From positions 62,001 through 126,000 of the forward strand of contig CAWIJO010000010.1 of the NCBI GenBank assembly GCA_963836355.1: a DNA stretch of 64,000 bases, written 5' to 3'. The DNA is from Palsa-506 sp963836355. GTDB lineage: Bacteria; Actinomycetota; Actinomycetes; Streptosporangiales; Streptosporangiaceae. The notes below the pieces were generated by a model, which ran no database searches, was not told the origin of the DNA, and saw nothing but the letters and a program-made list of their open reading frames with translations. The translations under genes and the position numbers were made by a program. Below, in pieces: positions 47,725 to 55,817 of this stretch. Position 1 is the first letter of the stretch; each line of letters opens with the position of its first letter.

Positions 47725-47748
47725 GCGTCCACTGTGCGGTTCCCGAGA
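47725..47748 (+). other. 3' half of the 23S processing stem
   Basis: GCGTCCACTGTGCGGTTCCC plus GAGA here is complementary, with G-U pairs and few mismatches, to 44463-44486 before the 23S gene. The long duplex would bring the two ends together for RNase III-type cleavage. Confidence 0.75.
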
Positions 47749-47817
47749 TGCGGTCGGCCCTGCTAGCGCCCGGGGAGTCGCTCCAGGGCAGTAGCGGGTG
47801 CCTGACATCTCCATAGA

Positions 47818-47935
47818 GTTTCGGTGGCCATGGCGAAGGGGAAACACCCGGTCCCATTCCGAACCCGGAAGTTAAGCCCTTCAGCGCCGATGGTACTGCG
47901 CGGGGGACCGCGTGGGAGAGTAGGACGCCGCCGGA
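47818..47935 (+). rRNA. rrf: 5S ribosomal RNA
   Basis: About 118 bases starting GTTTCGGTGGCCATGGCG and ending GACGCCGCCGGAC. It has the conserved CCCATTCCGAACCCGGAAGT and GCGCCGATGGTACTGC segments. It is the third gene of the operon, about 115 bases after 23S. Confidence 0.96.
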
Positions 47936-47943
47936 CATTCTTC

Positions 47944-47987
47944 CGCTGAGGGCCGCTACCGTAAGGTAGCGGCCCTCAGCGCATTTT
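47944..47987 (+). terminator. Intrinsic terminator of the rRNA operon
   Basis: A perfect 17-bp stem (CGCTGAGGGCCGCTACC, 47944-47960, with its complement at 47965-47981) and a GTAA tetraloop, followed by CATTTTGCG. The long GC stem just after 5S and the short T-run fit a factor-independent terminator. Confidence 0.9.
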
Positions 47988-48043
47988 GCGTCATTGCATT
48001 TGCGCCGCAAGGCGGCGTTCAGCTGAGGCCAGGGAGGTCGGAC

Positions 48044-49738
48044 GTGGTCGGCAAGGGGCGCGGAGCGGGCGGTGGCGGCCCAGGAAACCGCGGTGGCGCG
48101 CGCAGGCCGGCGCGGACGCCAGGCCAGTCCGGCGCAGGTGGCCCGGCCGCTCCAGGCAGTAGGGCGGCTGGTGCGAGCGGTAGGGGGGCTCCAGGCGGTC
48201 GGGCTGATGCAAGCGGCAGGGGCGGCGGCGCCCAGCGCGGTGCTCCCGGCGGTCGCGGCGCAGGCCGGCCTGCCGCCGGCCAGCGCGGTCCGGCTGGTTC
48301 CGGCCGTACTGGCGGTCGCGCTACGCCGACCGGTGCCGCTGCTGGCCGGACTCCTCCTGATCGCAGCGCAGTCAGGCCTGCCAGCACGGCGGGCAGGCCC
48401 AGTGCGGGTGGGCGACCGGGTGCGGGTGGGCGACCCGGTGGCGCTGGCGGGCCTAATGCTGGCCGCGGCGCGGGCGAACGGCCCGCGCCACCGCGGGGTG
48501 CCGGCTCGCGGTCTGGCGGTGCTTCCGGCCGGGCTGAGCCGGGCCAGCGACCGCCGCGATCTGACAGCAAGCAGTACCGATCGGAGGACAACCGGGGCGA
48601 GGCCTATCAGGAGCGCCCTGGCCGTGCGAGAGGGCCCGGCACAGCGCGCTCGCCGGGCGGCCCGGGCAAGTCGTCCGGCTCCGGTCGGCCCTACGGCGCG
48701 CAGCCGCCCGGTTCGGGCGGAACCGCGGACCGGACCAGGCCATCGGGCGCAGGCCGGTCCTACGGTGCGGAGCGCGCGTCTGGCGCCGGGAACGCTGCGG
48801 GCAGGGGCCGGTCGTCTGGCGGCGGCCGGTCCTATGGCGCGGGTCGGCCGTCTGGGTCTGGCGGGTCCCCGGACGCGCGGAGCGCCGGCCGGGATCGCCG
48901 GGATCGCCCGGCCCGACCGGGTCGCCCGGCCGGGCCGGGTCGCCCGGCCGGGCCGGGATCGGATGCAAGCCTGGTGGCGGAACGGCCGCGTTCCGCGGAC
49001 GGCTCACTGCCGCAGGTGCCGTCGAGCATAACGGCCGACCAGCTGGACCCCGCGGCGCGAGCCGAGCTGCGGACACTGCCTGGCGACCTGGCTGATGCCG
49101 TGGCCAGGCAACTGGTCGCGGCGGCAGTGGCCGAAGACCCGGACCGGGCCTACCGGCACGCGCAGGCTGCCCGGCGGCTCGCCGCGCGGGTCGGCGTGGT
49201 CCGCGAGACCTGCGGGATCGCCGCATACCGGGCCGGCCAGTGGTCGGACGCGCTGACCGAGCTGAGAGCCGCGCGGCGGCTCACCGGGCGAAGCAGCTAC
49301 CTGCCGATGATGGCCGACTGCGAGCGGGCGCTCGGCAGGCTCGATCGCGCGCTGGCGCTGGTCACCGGGCCGGAGTCACGCGGCCTGGACCGGGCCACCG
49401 AGATCGAGCTGCGCATCGTGGAGTCCGGCATCCGGCGGGACCAGGGCCTGGCCCGGGCAGCGGTGGTCGCCCTGCAGGTGCCTGAGGTTACCGGCGGCAG
49501 ACCGTTCGCCGGCTCGGCCCGGCTGTTCTACGCCTACGCCGACGCGCTACTGGACGCTGGCCGCGAGGAAGAAGCCAGGGACTGGTTCGGCCGCGCGGCG
49601 GCCGCCGACACCGGCGACGAGACCGACGCGGCCGAGCGCTTCGAGGACCTAGACCAGATAGAGTTCGCGGACCTGGATGACGCCGCTGATCTCGATGACC
49701 CGAACGACGCCGGTGATCTCGAGAACCCCGCCGACTGA
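48044..49738 (+). CDS. TPR-type protein with long Arg/Gly/Pro-rich N-terminus
   Basis: A 564-residue protein of unknown function. Residues 1-325 are low complexity, rich in Gly, Arg, Ala, Ser and Pro, with RGG-, GRSYGAGRPSG- and RPGRPAGPG-type repeats that resemble disordered RNA-binding tails. Residues ~327-515 are helical TPR-like (SITADQLDPAARAELRTLPGDLADAVARQLV, YRAGQWSDALTELRAARRLTG, LFYAYADALLDAGREEEARDWF). The end is acidic. A TPR protein downstream of tyrS and near a HAD phosphatase gene is conserved in actinobacteria, where it has no assigned function. GTG at 48044 is the likely start, with a weak AGGGAGG about 12 bases upstream. Confidence 0.8.
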   Translation: MVGKGRGAGGGGPGNRGGARRPARTPGQSGAGGPAAPGSRAAGASGRGAPGGRADASGRGGGAQRGAPGGRGAGRPAAGQRGPAGSGRTGGRATPTGAAAGRTPPDRSAVRPASTAGRPSAGGRPGAGGRPGGAGGPNAGRGAGERPAPPRGAGSRSGGASGRAEPGQRPPRSDSKQYRSEDNRGEAYQERPGRARGPGTARSPGGPGKSSGSGRPYGAQPPGSGGTADRTRPSGAGRSYGAERASGAGNAAGRGRSSGGGRSYGAGRPSGSGGSPDARSAGRDRRDRPARPGRPAGPGRPAGPGSDASLVAERPRSADGSLPQVPSSITADQLDPAARAELRTLPGDLADAVARQLVAAAVAEDPDRAYRHAQAARRLAARVGVVRETCGIAAYRAGQWSDALTELRAARRLTGRSSYLPMMADCERALGRLDRALALVTGPESRGLDRATEIELRIVESGIRRDQGLARAAVVALQVPEVTGGRPFAGSARLFYAYADALLDAGREEEARDWFGRAAAADTGDETDAAERFEDLDQIEFADLDDAADLDDPNDAGDLENPAD

Positions 49739-50067
49739 GCACCAGGGAACTCCTCACCAGCACCAGGGCGCCGGCCGCGGTCAGTGAATGCCCGAGCCCG
49801 AAGGCGCCGTAGGGGGTGCGGTTCTCGCCGATCAGGTCGCCGCTTAGCCCGTAGCGCTCCTCGTCGAGGCGGTGCGCGACGAAGTCGGCGTGCCGGTCCG
49901 GCGTCGCCGTGGTGGCGTCGCAGTTCGTGACGAAGACGTGCACGACGGTCCCCGGCTCCTTATTCTCGCCGTGCATGAAGAACGTGATCGAGGCACTTTT
50001 AGCAAGCGCATCGTGCCACCCCTCGTAACCCCCGAACGGAATAGCTCGGCCGACAGCGGCAGGTTAT
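49715..50067 (-). pseudogene. Unidentified gene remnant lacking a start
   Basis: After a stop near 50068 the minus-strand frame reads like real protein: AIPFGGYEGWHDALAKSASI, then TFFMHGENKEPGTVVHVFVT, DFVAHRLDEERYGLSGDLIG and AFGLGHSLTAAGALVLV. No ATG, GTG or TTG precedes the sensible part; the first ATG (49976) is inside it. Beyond 49738 the frame enters the 3' end of the TPR gene and becomes Arg-rich nonsense. It looks like a gene cut at both ends, or a short exotic-start gene. I do not recognise the family. Confidence 0.45.
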
Positions 50068-50074
50068 CCGGCTT

Positions 50075-51046
50075 TCAGCCGGAATGGCCGGGGTTGGCGT
50101 CGAGCCAGCGGGCTATGCCGGCCACGTTGGCGGCGGTGCCGCCGACGCGGTCGAACTTGGCGGCGAGCACCGGGTCGGCGCCGTCGGCCAGCAGCGCGTA
50201 CCGTGCCCGGGTCCGCTCGGCCACCATCGCGGCGGCGTGATCGAGGTCCAGGCCGACGCCGCGGGCCCGGCGGGTCTCGTCCACCCACAGCCGGATCTCC
50301 TCGGCCGACCGCTCCAGCGTATCGGCGACCGCATCGACCGGGCCGTAGTGACTGAACAGCAGGCGCGCTGGCCGCAGCGCCGCGAAGGTGCGCAGCGACG
50401 CAAGCGCGGCATCCAGGTCGAAATCTGGCGGGGGAGTGGCGGGCCGCAGGTCCGCCGTCTCCTGGATGTAGACCCCGGCGGCATCGCCCACGTACAGGTC
50501 GCCGCTGGCCGAGTCGACCAGGCCGATGTGATGTTTCGCGTGACCGGGGGCATAGTGGCTGTCCAGCCGCCTGCCGCCGCCCAGGTCGACCGTGCCGGTG
50601 CCGTCGACCGCCCGGATCCGGGCGGCCGGGGTGGGCGCCAGCGTGCCGAAGAGCACGTCCAGTTCGTCGCCGTAGATCATCCGGGCGCTGGCCATCAGGC
50701 GGGCCGGGTCGGTCAGGTGCCGCGCGCCCCGTTCGTGCACGACGATCTGCGCGGCCGGGTACATCCCGGCGATGTCGCCAACGCCACCGGCGTGATCCAG
50801 GTGAATGTGCGTGACCACGACCGTGGCAAGGTCGGCCGGCCCGATGCCGAGTCCGGCCAGGGCAGTCCGGACGACTGGCGCCGATGGCGCGGTGCCCGTC
50901 TCGACCAGGCAGGGCCGGTCCGCGCGGATGAGGTAGCCGGCCGTGATCCCGTCGTACCCGGCCATCAGCGTGTCGATCTGGTGCACTTCATGGCCGAGGT
51001 CGGTCACGGTGGCGGTCAGGTCATCATCAGGTTCGGCTCCAGGCAC
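50075..51046 (-). CDS. Metallo-beta-lactamase-fold hydrolase
   Basis: A 323-residue zinc-dependent hydrolase. It has VVVTHIHLDHAGGVGDIAG (HxHxDH near residue 80), a third metal ligand in YAPGHAKHHIGLVDSASGDLYVGDAAG (His and Asp near 170-190), and a final His in LLFSHYGPVDAV. Substrate is not inferable; the family covers lactonases, thioesterases and others. GTG at 51046 is the likely start. It is divergent from the membrane-protein gene and followed by the remnant at 49715-50067. Confidence 0.85.
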   Translation of the reverse strand: MPGAEPDDDLTATVTDLGHEVHQIDTLMAGYDGITAGYLIRADRPCLVETGTAPSAPVVRTALAGLGIGPADLATVVVTHIHLDHAGGVGDIAGMYPAAQIVVHERGARHLTDPARLMASARMIYGDELDVLFGTLAPTPAARIRAVDGTGTVDLGGGRRLDSHYAPGHAKHHIGLVDSASGDLYVGDAAGVYIQETADLRPATPPPDFDLDAALASLRTFAALRPARLLFSHYGPVDAVADTLERSAEEIRLWVDETRRARGVGLDLDHAAAMVAERTRARYALLADGADPVLAAKFDRVGGTAANVAGIARWLDANPGHSG

Positions 51047-51181
51047 GCGCTGATTCTCTCAGACAGCCGGCTTTGCCCGCTCAGGCGGCCGCCTATGCGC
51101 TCTCCCGCGGCCGGGAGCATCTACCCTGAACGCGCGGCGGAATCCGCCGCTGCCCGGGTGATGGGAGCTAAGGGGACAGGC

Positions 51182-52771
51182 GTGAGTGACATCACTGCGC
51201 GGCGAGAGGCCGGCCCGGCCCGCGGCGCCGCGGCCGCGCAGCGCGCTGGCCTGCTGCTCCCGCGTACCCCGGCCGGCCTGATCATCGCGGCCGCGACCGC
51301 GCTCGGCCTGGGTCTGCGGCTGTACCAGCTGGCCCGGCCCGGTCACCTGCTCGGGGCCACCGAGTATGACGACGGAGCCGACTTCGGCAGCGCGCTCCGG
51401 CTGGTGCACGGCGCGATCCCGTACCGCGACTTCGTCACGGTCCAGCCGCCCGGGATTACCCTGCTGATGCTCCCGGCGGCACTGCTGTCGAAGCTGACCG
51501 GCGCTGCCGGGGCGATGGCGGCTGCCAGGATCGCGACCGCGCTGGCCGGCGCCGCCGGGGTGCTGCTCGGCGGCCTGCTAGTGCGCCACCGGGGCGTGCT
51601 CGCCCTCACCGTGACCTGCGGGATCCTGGCCGTTTATCCCGGCAGCGTGCAGTCCGCGCACACCGTCCTGCTTGAGCCCTGGCTGGTGCTCGGATGCCTG
51701 GCCGGCGCCGTTGCCCTCTTCGACGGCGATCAGCTGGCTACCGGCCGCAGGCTGGCCTGGGGCGGGGCGGCGCTAGGCTTCGCCGGGGCGATCAAGGTGT
51801 GGGCGATCATCCCGGTAGCCGTCATACTCGCGCTGACCCTGCCCACGCCGCGGCAGGCGGCCCGGTTCCTGGGCGGCGTCGCGGCCGGCTTTATCATCCC
51901 GGTGCTGCCGTTCGCCGTGGCGTCCCCCAAAGGCCTCTACGACGGCGTGATCGTGGCGCAGCTGACCAGGACCGATATCCGCGTGCCGCTCGCCTTCCGC
52001 AGCCAGCAGATGACCGGCCTGACGGCCGGGCATCCGCCGGGCGCGGCGCTGGCGGCCGCGGCAGTGATCGCCATGACGCTCATCATCGGCGGGTTCGCTG
52101 CCGCCTGGCTGGTGACCAGGTGCCAGCCGGCGGCGCTCGACTGGTTCGCGCTGGCGTCAGTGCTGCTGGTGGTAGCGGCGTTCCTGCTGCCGGATGACTT
52201 CTACTACCACTACCCGGGCTTCCTCGCGCCGTTCCTCGCGCTGTCGCTGGCGCTGCCCGCATCCCGCCTGCTCGGCAACCGGGGGGCGGACCGGCTCCGG
52301 CGGGCGGATCGCTTCGCCCGGGCAGCGCCCTGGCTGGCCGGGCTGGTGATCGTCGCGCTGCCGCTCGCCATGCCATGGGCCGAGAATGCCCCGACGCCGG
52401 TATATCCGACGGCCGCCGCGGCGCGGATCATCCCGCCAGGGTCGTGCGTGCTCACTGACCAGGCAGCGCTGCTCATCGCTGCCGACCGGTTCACCTCTCA
52501 GGTGCCGGGATGCTCTTTGATGGTGGACGCGACCGGGACCGACTACGTCCTCGGCCACGGCCGGAAAGGGCTCACGGCGGGCCGCGTCCCAGCGGTGGCC
52601 GCGATCTGGTGGCAGGCGTTCCGCGCCGCGCGGTATGTGTGGCTGACGCCAGAAAATACCGTGCGGATCGCCTGGACGCCCGCGCTGCGGACCTACTTCG
52701 GCAGCCATTTCGTGCCGGTCCGTGGCCCCTGGGCGCCGCTGATGCTCTACGCCCGGCGGGTTCAGCCCTGA
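51182..52771 (+). CDS. GT-C-like integral membrane glycosyltransferase
   Basis: A ~529-residue protein with about ten hydrophobic segments and a first outside loop containing ATEYDDGADFGSALRLVHG and IPYRDFVTVQPPGITLLMLP, the acidic loop and sugar-acceptor layout of polyprenyl-phosphate-dependent (GT-C) mannosyl/arabinosyl transferases. The C-terminal ~120 residues form an extracytoplasmic domain ending FVPVRGPWAPLMLYARR. A specific sugar cannot be inferred. GTG at 51182 follows AAGGGGA; ATG at 51161 in the same frame is possible. It is convergent with the DUF1015 gene. Confidence 0.75.
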   Translation: MSDITARREAGPARGAAAAQRAGLLLPRTPAGLIIAAATALGLGLRLYQLARPGHLLGATEYDDGADFGSALRLVHGAIPYRDFVTVQPPGITLLMLPAALLSKLTGAAGAMAAARIATALAGAAGVLLGGLLVRHRGVLALTVTCGILAVYPGSVQSAHTVLLEPWLVLGCLAGAVALFDGDQLATGRRLAWGGAALGFAGAIKVWAIIPVAVILALTLPTPRQAARFLGGVAAGFIIPVLPFAVASPKGLYDGVIVAQLTRTDIRVPLAFRSQQMTGLTAGHPPGAALAAAAVIAMTLIIGGFAAAWLVTRCQPAALDWFALASVLLVVAAFLLPDDFYYHYPGFLAPFLALSLALPASRLLGNRGADRLRRADRFARAAPWLAGLVIVALPLAMPWAENAPTPVYPTAAAARIIPPGSCVLTDQAALLIAADRFTSQVPGCSLMVDATGTDYVLGHGRKGLTAGRVPAVAAIWWQAFRAARYVWLTPENTVRIAWTPALRTYFGSHFVPVRGPWAPLMLYARRVQP

Positions 52772-54129
52772 GCGAACGTGCGGATGACTAGCCCGGTTCG
52801 CGGCTTAGGCCCGAAGGATGTCGACTTGCGCGGCACCCGCTCGCCGTTGGCGGCGACCGCGTAGACGTCCGCGGCAGAAAGCGCGGTGCAGATCACCGCG
52901 GTCCCGCCCGGGGCGCTGTCCGCGGCGCGGACGGCGGCCGCCGCATCGTGATGCACGATACGGACGCTCTGCTCGTCATCGCTGATGCCCCAGACCCGGG
53001 TGAGCAGCAGCTCCTGCAGCACCGATGCGGCCAGCCCGCGCCAGCGCGGCGAGCGGCCCGGCGGCATCGCGGCCTCGGCCTGGACCGGGTCCGGCTCGGT
53101 GAGCAGGTGCGCCGTGCCGCCGCCGGCCACCACGAAGGCGACGCCGTGCGCGGCGGCCCGGGCCAGCTCGCCGAGCGCCGCAGGCAGGTCGCGGGTGCCG
53201 CCGGGCAGCGGCCGGACGCAGAACGCGCCCTTCGCAAGCTCCACCGCGGTAGCCGGCCCTAGCCCGGGGATGACCCGGTGGATCGCGCTGATCCGGGGCG
53301 GGTAAGCGGCCGAGTCGACGAGCAGGGCCAGGCCGTAATCCCACGGCCCGTGCCGCTGGCCGGCGTCCCGGCAGCCTGCCTGCAGCTGCCGGTAGGCGGC
53401 GTACCGGTGATGCCCGTCGGCGATCAGTGCCTGCCGCGGTGCCAGGTCGGCGCGCACGGCGGCGATCTCGGCCGGGTCGGTGATGGCCCAGATCCGGTGC
53501 CGTACTGCGTCCTCGGTCAGCGCCTCGACCAGCGGCTCCGGGCCGGCCGCCACACCCTCCACCAGCCGGGTGGCGGCGCCCGCCCGGCTGCCGTCGTAGA
53601 GCAGGAAGATGGGCTCCAGGTTCGCCTGGGTGGCCTCCATCAGCTGCCGCCGGCCGCGCACCGGGCCAGGTACCACGTCCTCGTGCGGCAGCACTACCCC
53701 CGCATCGGGCGGGACCAGCCGCAGCGCGCCGATCAGCCCACGCTGCAGGATCGCCGGCTCTGCCGCCTGCTCGTAGACGTACAGGCCAGGAACCGGGTCC
53801 GGCACCAGGATGCGCTCATCCTGCCAGCCGCGCAGCGTCCTGGCCGCATCCTGGTAGACGTTGTCGGCGCTGCCGGGCGCATTGCGGGGCAGGATCAGGC
53901 GGACCACGTTGTGCGGATCCGCTGCGATCAACTTGTCCTCGATGTCGTGCGCGATGACGTCGTACGGTGGTGAGGTGACCTCGGCCAGACCGCTCACCCG
54001 GCTCGCGGCATACCGGACCCCGCGGAACGGCGCCATCGCGAGGCCAGGATGCCCCAGCTCCGGCTGGATCGGCGGCTGCGCCGGCTGGCGGCCGGACGGA
54101 AGGATCTGCACATATGTCAGAAGGACCAT
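52762..54129 (-). CDS. DUF1015 family protein
   Basis: A ~455-residue cytoplasmic protein of unknown function. Family marks are PELGHPGLAMAPFRGVRYAA, EVTSPPYDVIAHD, NVVRLILPRN, VVLPHEDVVPGP, EATQANLEPIFLLYDG and LIADGHHRYAAYRQLQ. The start is uncertain: ATG at 54129 (taken here) overlaps the divergent gene by 16 bases; GTG at 54111 would leave a two-base gap; a later ATG at 54036 would cut conserved residues. DUF1015 genes are widespread in bacteria and often near serine or purine metabolism, but nothing here confirms a role. Confidence 0.85.
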   Translation of the reverse strand: MVLLTYVQILPSGRQPAQPPIQPELGHPGLAMAPFRGVRYAASRVSGLAEVTSPPYDVIAHDIEDKLIAADPHNVVRLILPRNAPGSADNVYQDAARTLRGWQDERILVPDPVPGLYVYEQAAEPAILQRGLIGALRLVPPDAGVVLPHEDVVPGPVRGRRQLMEATQANLEPIFLLYDGSRAGAATRLVEGVAAGPEPLVEALTEDAVRHRIWAITDPAEIAAVRADLAPRQALIADGHHRYAAYRQLQAGCRDAGQRHGPWDYGLALLVDSAAYPPRISAIHRVIPGLGPATAVELAKGAFCVRPLPGGTRDLPAALGELARAAAHGVAFVVAGGGTAHLLTEPDPVQAEAAMPPGRSPRWRGLAASVLQELLLTRVWGISDDEQSVRIVHHDAAAAVRAADSAPGGTAVICTALSAADVYAVAANGERVPRKSTSFGPKPRTGLVIRTFAQG

Positions 54130-54635
54130 GCGGCGGCAAGGATTCCCGGCTGGGCAAAGATCCGCATGCCCAGGGCCGCGAGGAGCCTGCCGCCGCTGCG
54201 ACTGCAGCCGCCGCTGACCGCGAGGCGGCGACCTGGGCGGCGCCGGACGGAAGCGACGCTTACGCACTGTACCAGCGCGGCCTCGATCTGCTCGGCCGGG
54301 GCAGCGCTGCGGCCGCCGCCCAGCTGCTGGAGCGGGCCGCCGCCGCCGAGCCGGAGTCCCGCAGCGTGCTTGAGGCACTGGCCCGGGCGCAGTTTGACGC
54401 TCGCCGGTACACGGCCGCTGCCGGGACCTTCCGGCAGATCGTGGAGGCGATCCCCACCGACGACTACGCGCAGTTCGGCCTGGGCCTGGCGCTGGCCAGG
54501 GCGGGCAATCCGCGCGCCGCGGCCGAGCACCTCGCGCTGGCCGCGGCGATGCGGCCGGACCTGCGGCATTACACCGCCGCGCTGCGGGATGTGCGCGCGA
54601 CGCTCTCCCGGTCGCGCGGCCAGGGACCGGCCTGA
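54114..54635 (+). CDS. Small TPR-repeat protein
   Basis: A 173-residue protein with an Ala/Glu-rich start and two to three TPR-like helical pairs (YALYQRGLDLLGRGSAAAAAQLLERA, SVLEALARAQFDARRYTAAAGTFRQI, YAQFGLGLALARAGNPRAAAEHLALA). It starts at ATG 54114 after AAGGA. Its last base overlaps the start of the HAD phosphatase gene (TGATG), and a TPR protein before a HAD phosphatase is a conserved actinobacterial pair. The function is unknown; it may assist or scaffold the phosphatase. Confidence 0.8.
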   Translation: MSEGPCGGKDSRLGKDPHAQGREEPAAAATAAAADREAATWAAPDGSDAYALYQRGLDLLGRGSAAAAAQLLERAAAAEPESRSVLEALARAQFDARRYTAAAGTFRQIVEAIPTDDYAQFGLGLALARAGNPRAAAEHLALAAAMRPDLRHYTAALRDVRATLSRSRGQGPA

Positions 54636-55675
54636 TGAATCCTGACCCGGCTGCCGCGCTGCTCGCCCCGCGCGGCTGCGCGCGCCCGCTCAGCAAGGCC
54701 TATGACGTCGCCTTGCTGGATCTCGACGGTGTCGTGTATGTCGGCAGCGGCGCGGTGCCCGGCGCGGCCGACGCGCTGCGCGAGGCAGCGTCCATGGGCA
54801 TGCGGCATGCGTTCGTCACCAATAACGCCTCCCGGACCCCGGCCGCGATCGCAGCCCAGCTGAGCCGGCTGGGCGTGCCCGCCACCGCGGCGGACGTGGT
54901 CACCTCGGGACATGCCGCGGCGCGGCTGCTGGCCCGGCGGCTGCAGCCAGGCGCGCGCGTCCTCGTCGTCGGCGGCAATGGGCTCCGGGTTGCGCTGCGG
55001 GAGCGCGGCCTGCGGCCAGTATCCGCGTACGCCGAGCGGCCAGCCGCCGTGGTCCAGGGATTCGCGCCGGATCTCAGCTACGCGCTGCTGGCCGAGGGCG
55101 CGCTCGCGGTGGCGGGCGGCGCGCTGTTCGTCGCCGCGAACGCCGACGTTACGCTGCCGACGGCGCGCGGCGCCGAGATGGGCAACGGATCGCTGGTGCA
55201 GGCGATCGCCACTGCGACCGGGCGGTCGCCAGTGGTGGCTGGCAAGCCGGAGTTGCCGCTGCACGCCGAGGCAATGGACCGCACGGACGCGAAGCGGCCG
55301 CTGGTCGTCGGCGACCGGCTGGACACCGACATCGAGGGTGCCGTCCGGGCCGGCGCCGACAGCCTGCTGGTGCTCACCGGGGTGTCCGGCCCGGCCGACG
55401 TGGTGCTGGCGTCGCCCCGGCGGCGGCCAAGCTACCTGGCCGAGGGCCTGGCCGGGCTGCTCGAACCGCACCCGCAGGTGACCGCGGCGGACGGGGCGCA
55501 GCGGTGCGGCGGCTGGACAGCCTGGCTTGACGCCGGCCGCCAGCGGCTCGGGCTGACCGGCTCGGGCGCGCCCATTGACGGGCTCCGCGCCCTCTGCGCC
55601 GCCGCGTGGGCGGCGGGCAACGTCACCGCCGAAATGACCGGGCCCGCACTCGCGAGGCTTAATTCCGGCGGCTGA
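54635..55675 (+). CDS. HAD-IIA family phosphatase (NagD-like)
   Basis: A 346-residue haloacid dehalogenase-type hydrolase. It has motif I VALLDLDGVVYVG near residue 27 (catalytic Asp pair), motif II HAFVTNNASRT, a cap domain, AGKPELPLHAEAMD, and motif III/IV VGDRLDTDIEGAVRAG. The order is that of the sugar-phosphate/nucleotide phosphatases in HAD-IIA. The exact substrate is unknown. It is translationally coupled to the small TPR gene. Confidence 0.87.
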   Translation: MNPDPAAALLAPRGCARPLSKAYDVALLDLDGVVYVGSGAVPGAADALREAASMGMRHAFVTNNASRTPAAIAAQLSRLGVPATAADVVTSGHAAARLLARRLQPGARVLVVGGNGLRVALRERGLRPVSAYAERPAAVVQGFAPDLSYALLAEGALAVAGGALFVAANADVTLPTARGAEMGNGSLVQAIATATGRSPVVAGKPELPLHAEAMDRTDAKRPLVVGDRLDTDIEGAVRAGADSLLVLTGVSGPADVVLASPRRRPSYLAEGLAGLLEPHPQVTAADGAQRCGGWTAWLDAGRQRLGLTGSGAPIDGLRALCAAAWAAGNVTAEMTGPALARLNSGG

Positions 55676-55679
55676 AGAG

Positions 55680-55723
55680 TCAGCCGTTAGTCGCATCCGG
55701 ATCAGCCCTTAGTCGGACCAGGA
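55680..55723 (+). repeat. Two 22-bp direct repeats upstream of the ABC operon
   Basis: TCAGCCGTTAGTCGCATCCG plus GA (55680-55701) is followed directly by TCAGCCCTTAGTCGGACCAG plus GA (55702-55723), 18 of 22 bases alike. They lie just after the HAD gene stop and about 95 bases before the ABC gene. Confidence 0.75.
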
Positions 55724-55817
55724 CTAGCCCGCTGGGCGATGTGGCGCCGCCGGATGCCCGGCCAGACTGGCAGAGCTGGCCGGGCAGACTGCCGGGCCGG
55801 CCGGAAGGACGATTTTC

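Noticed and set aside
50084..51160. N-terminal extension of the GT-C-like membrane protein through the hydrolase gene
   Set aside because: The upstream frame is antisense to a clear metallo-hydrolase and has no signal for translation; the start at 51182 has a ribosome site.
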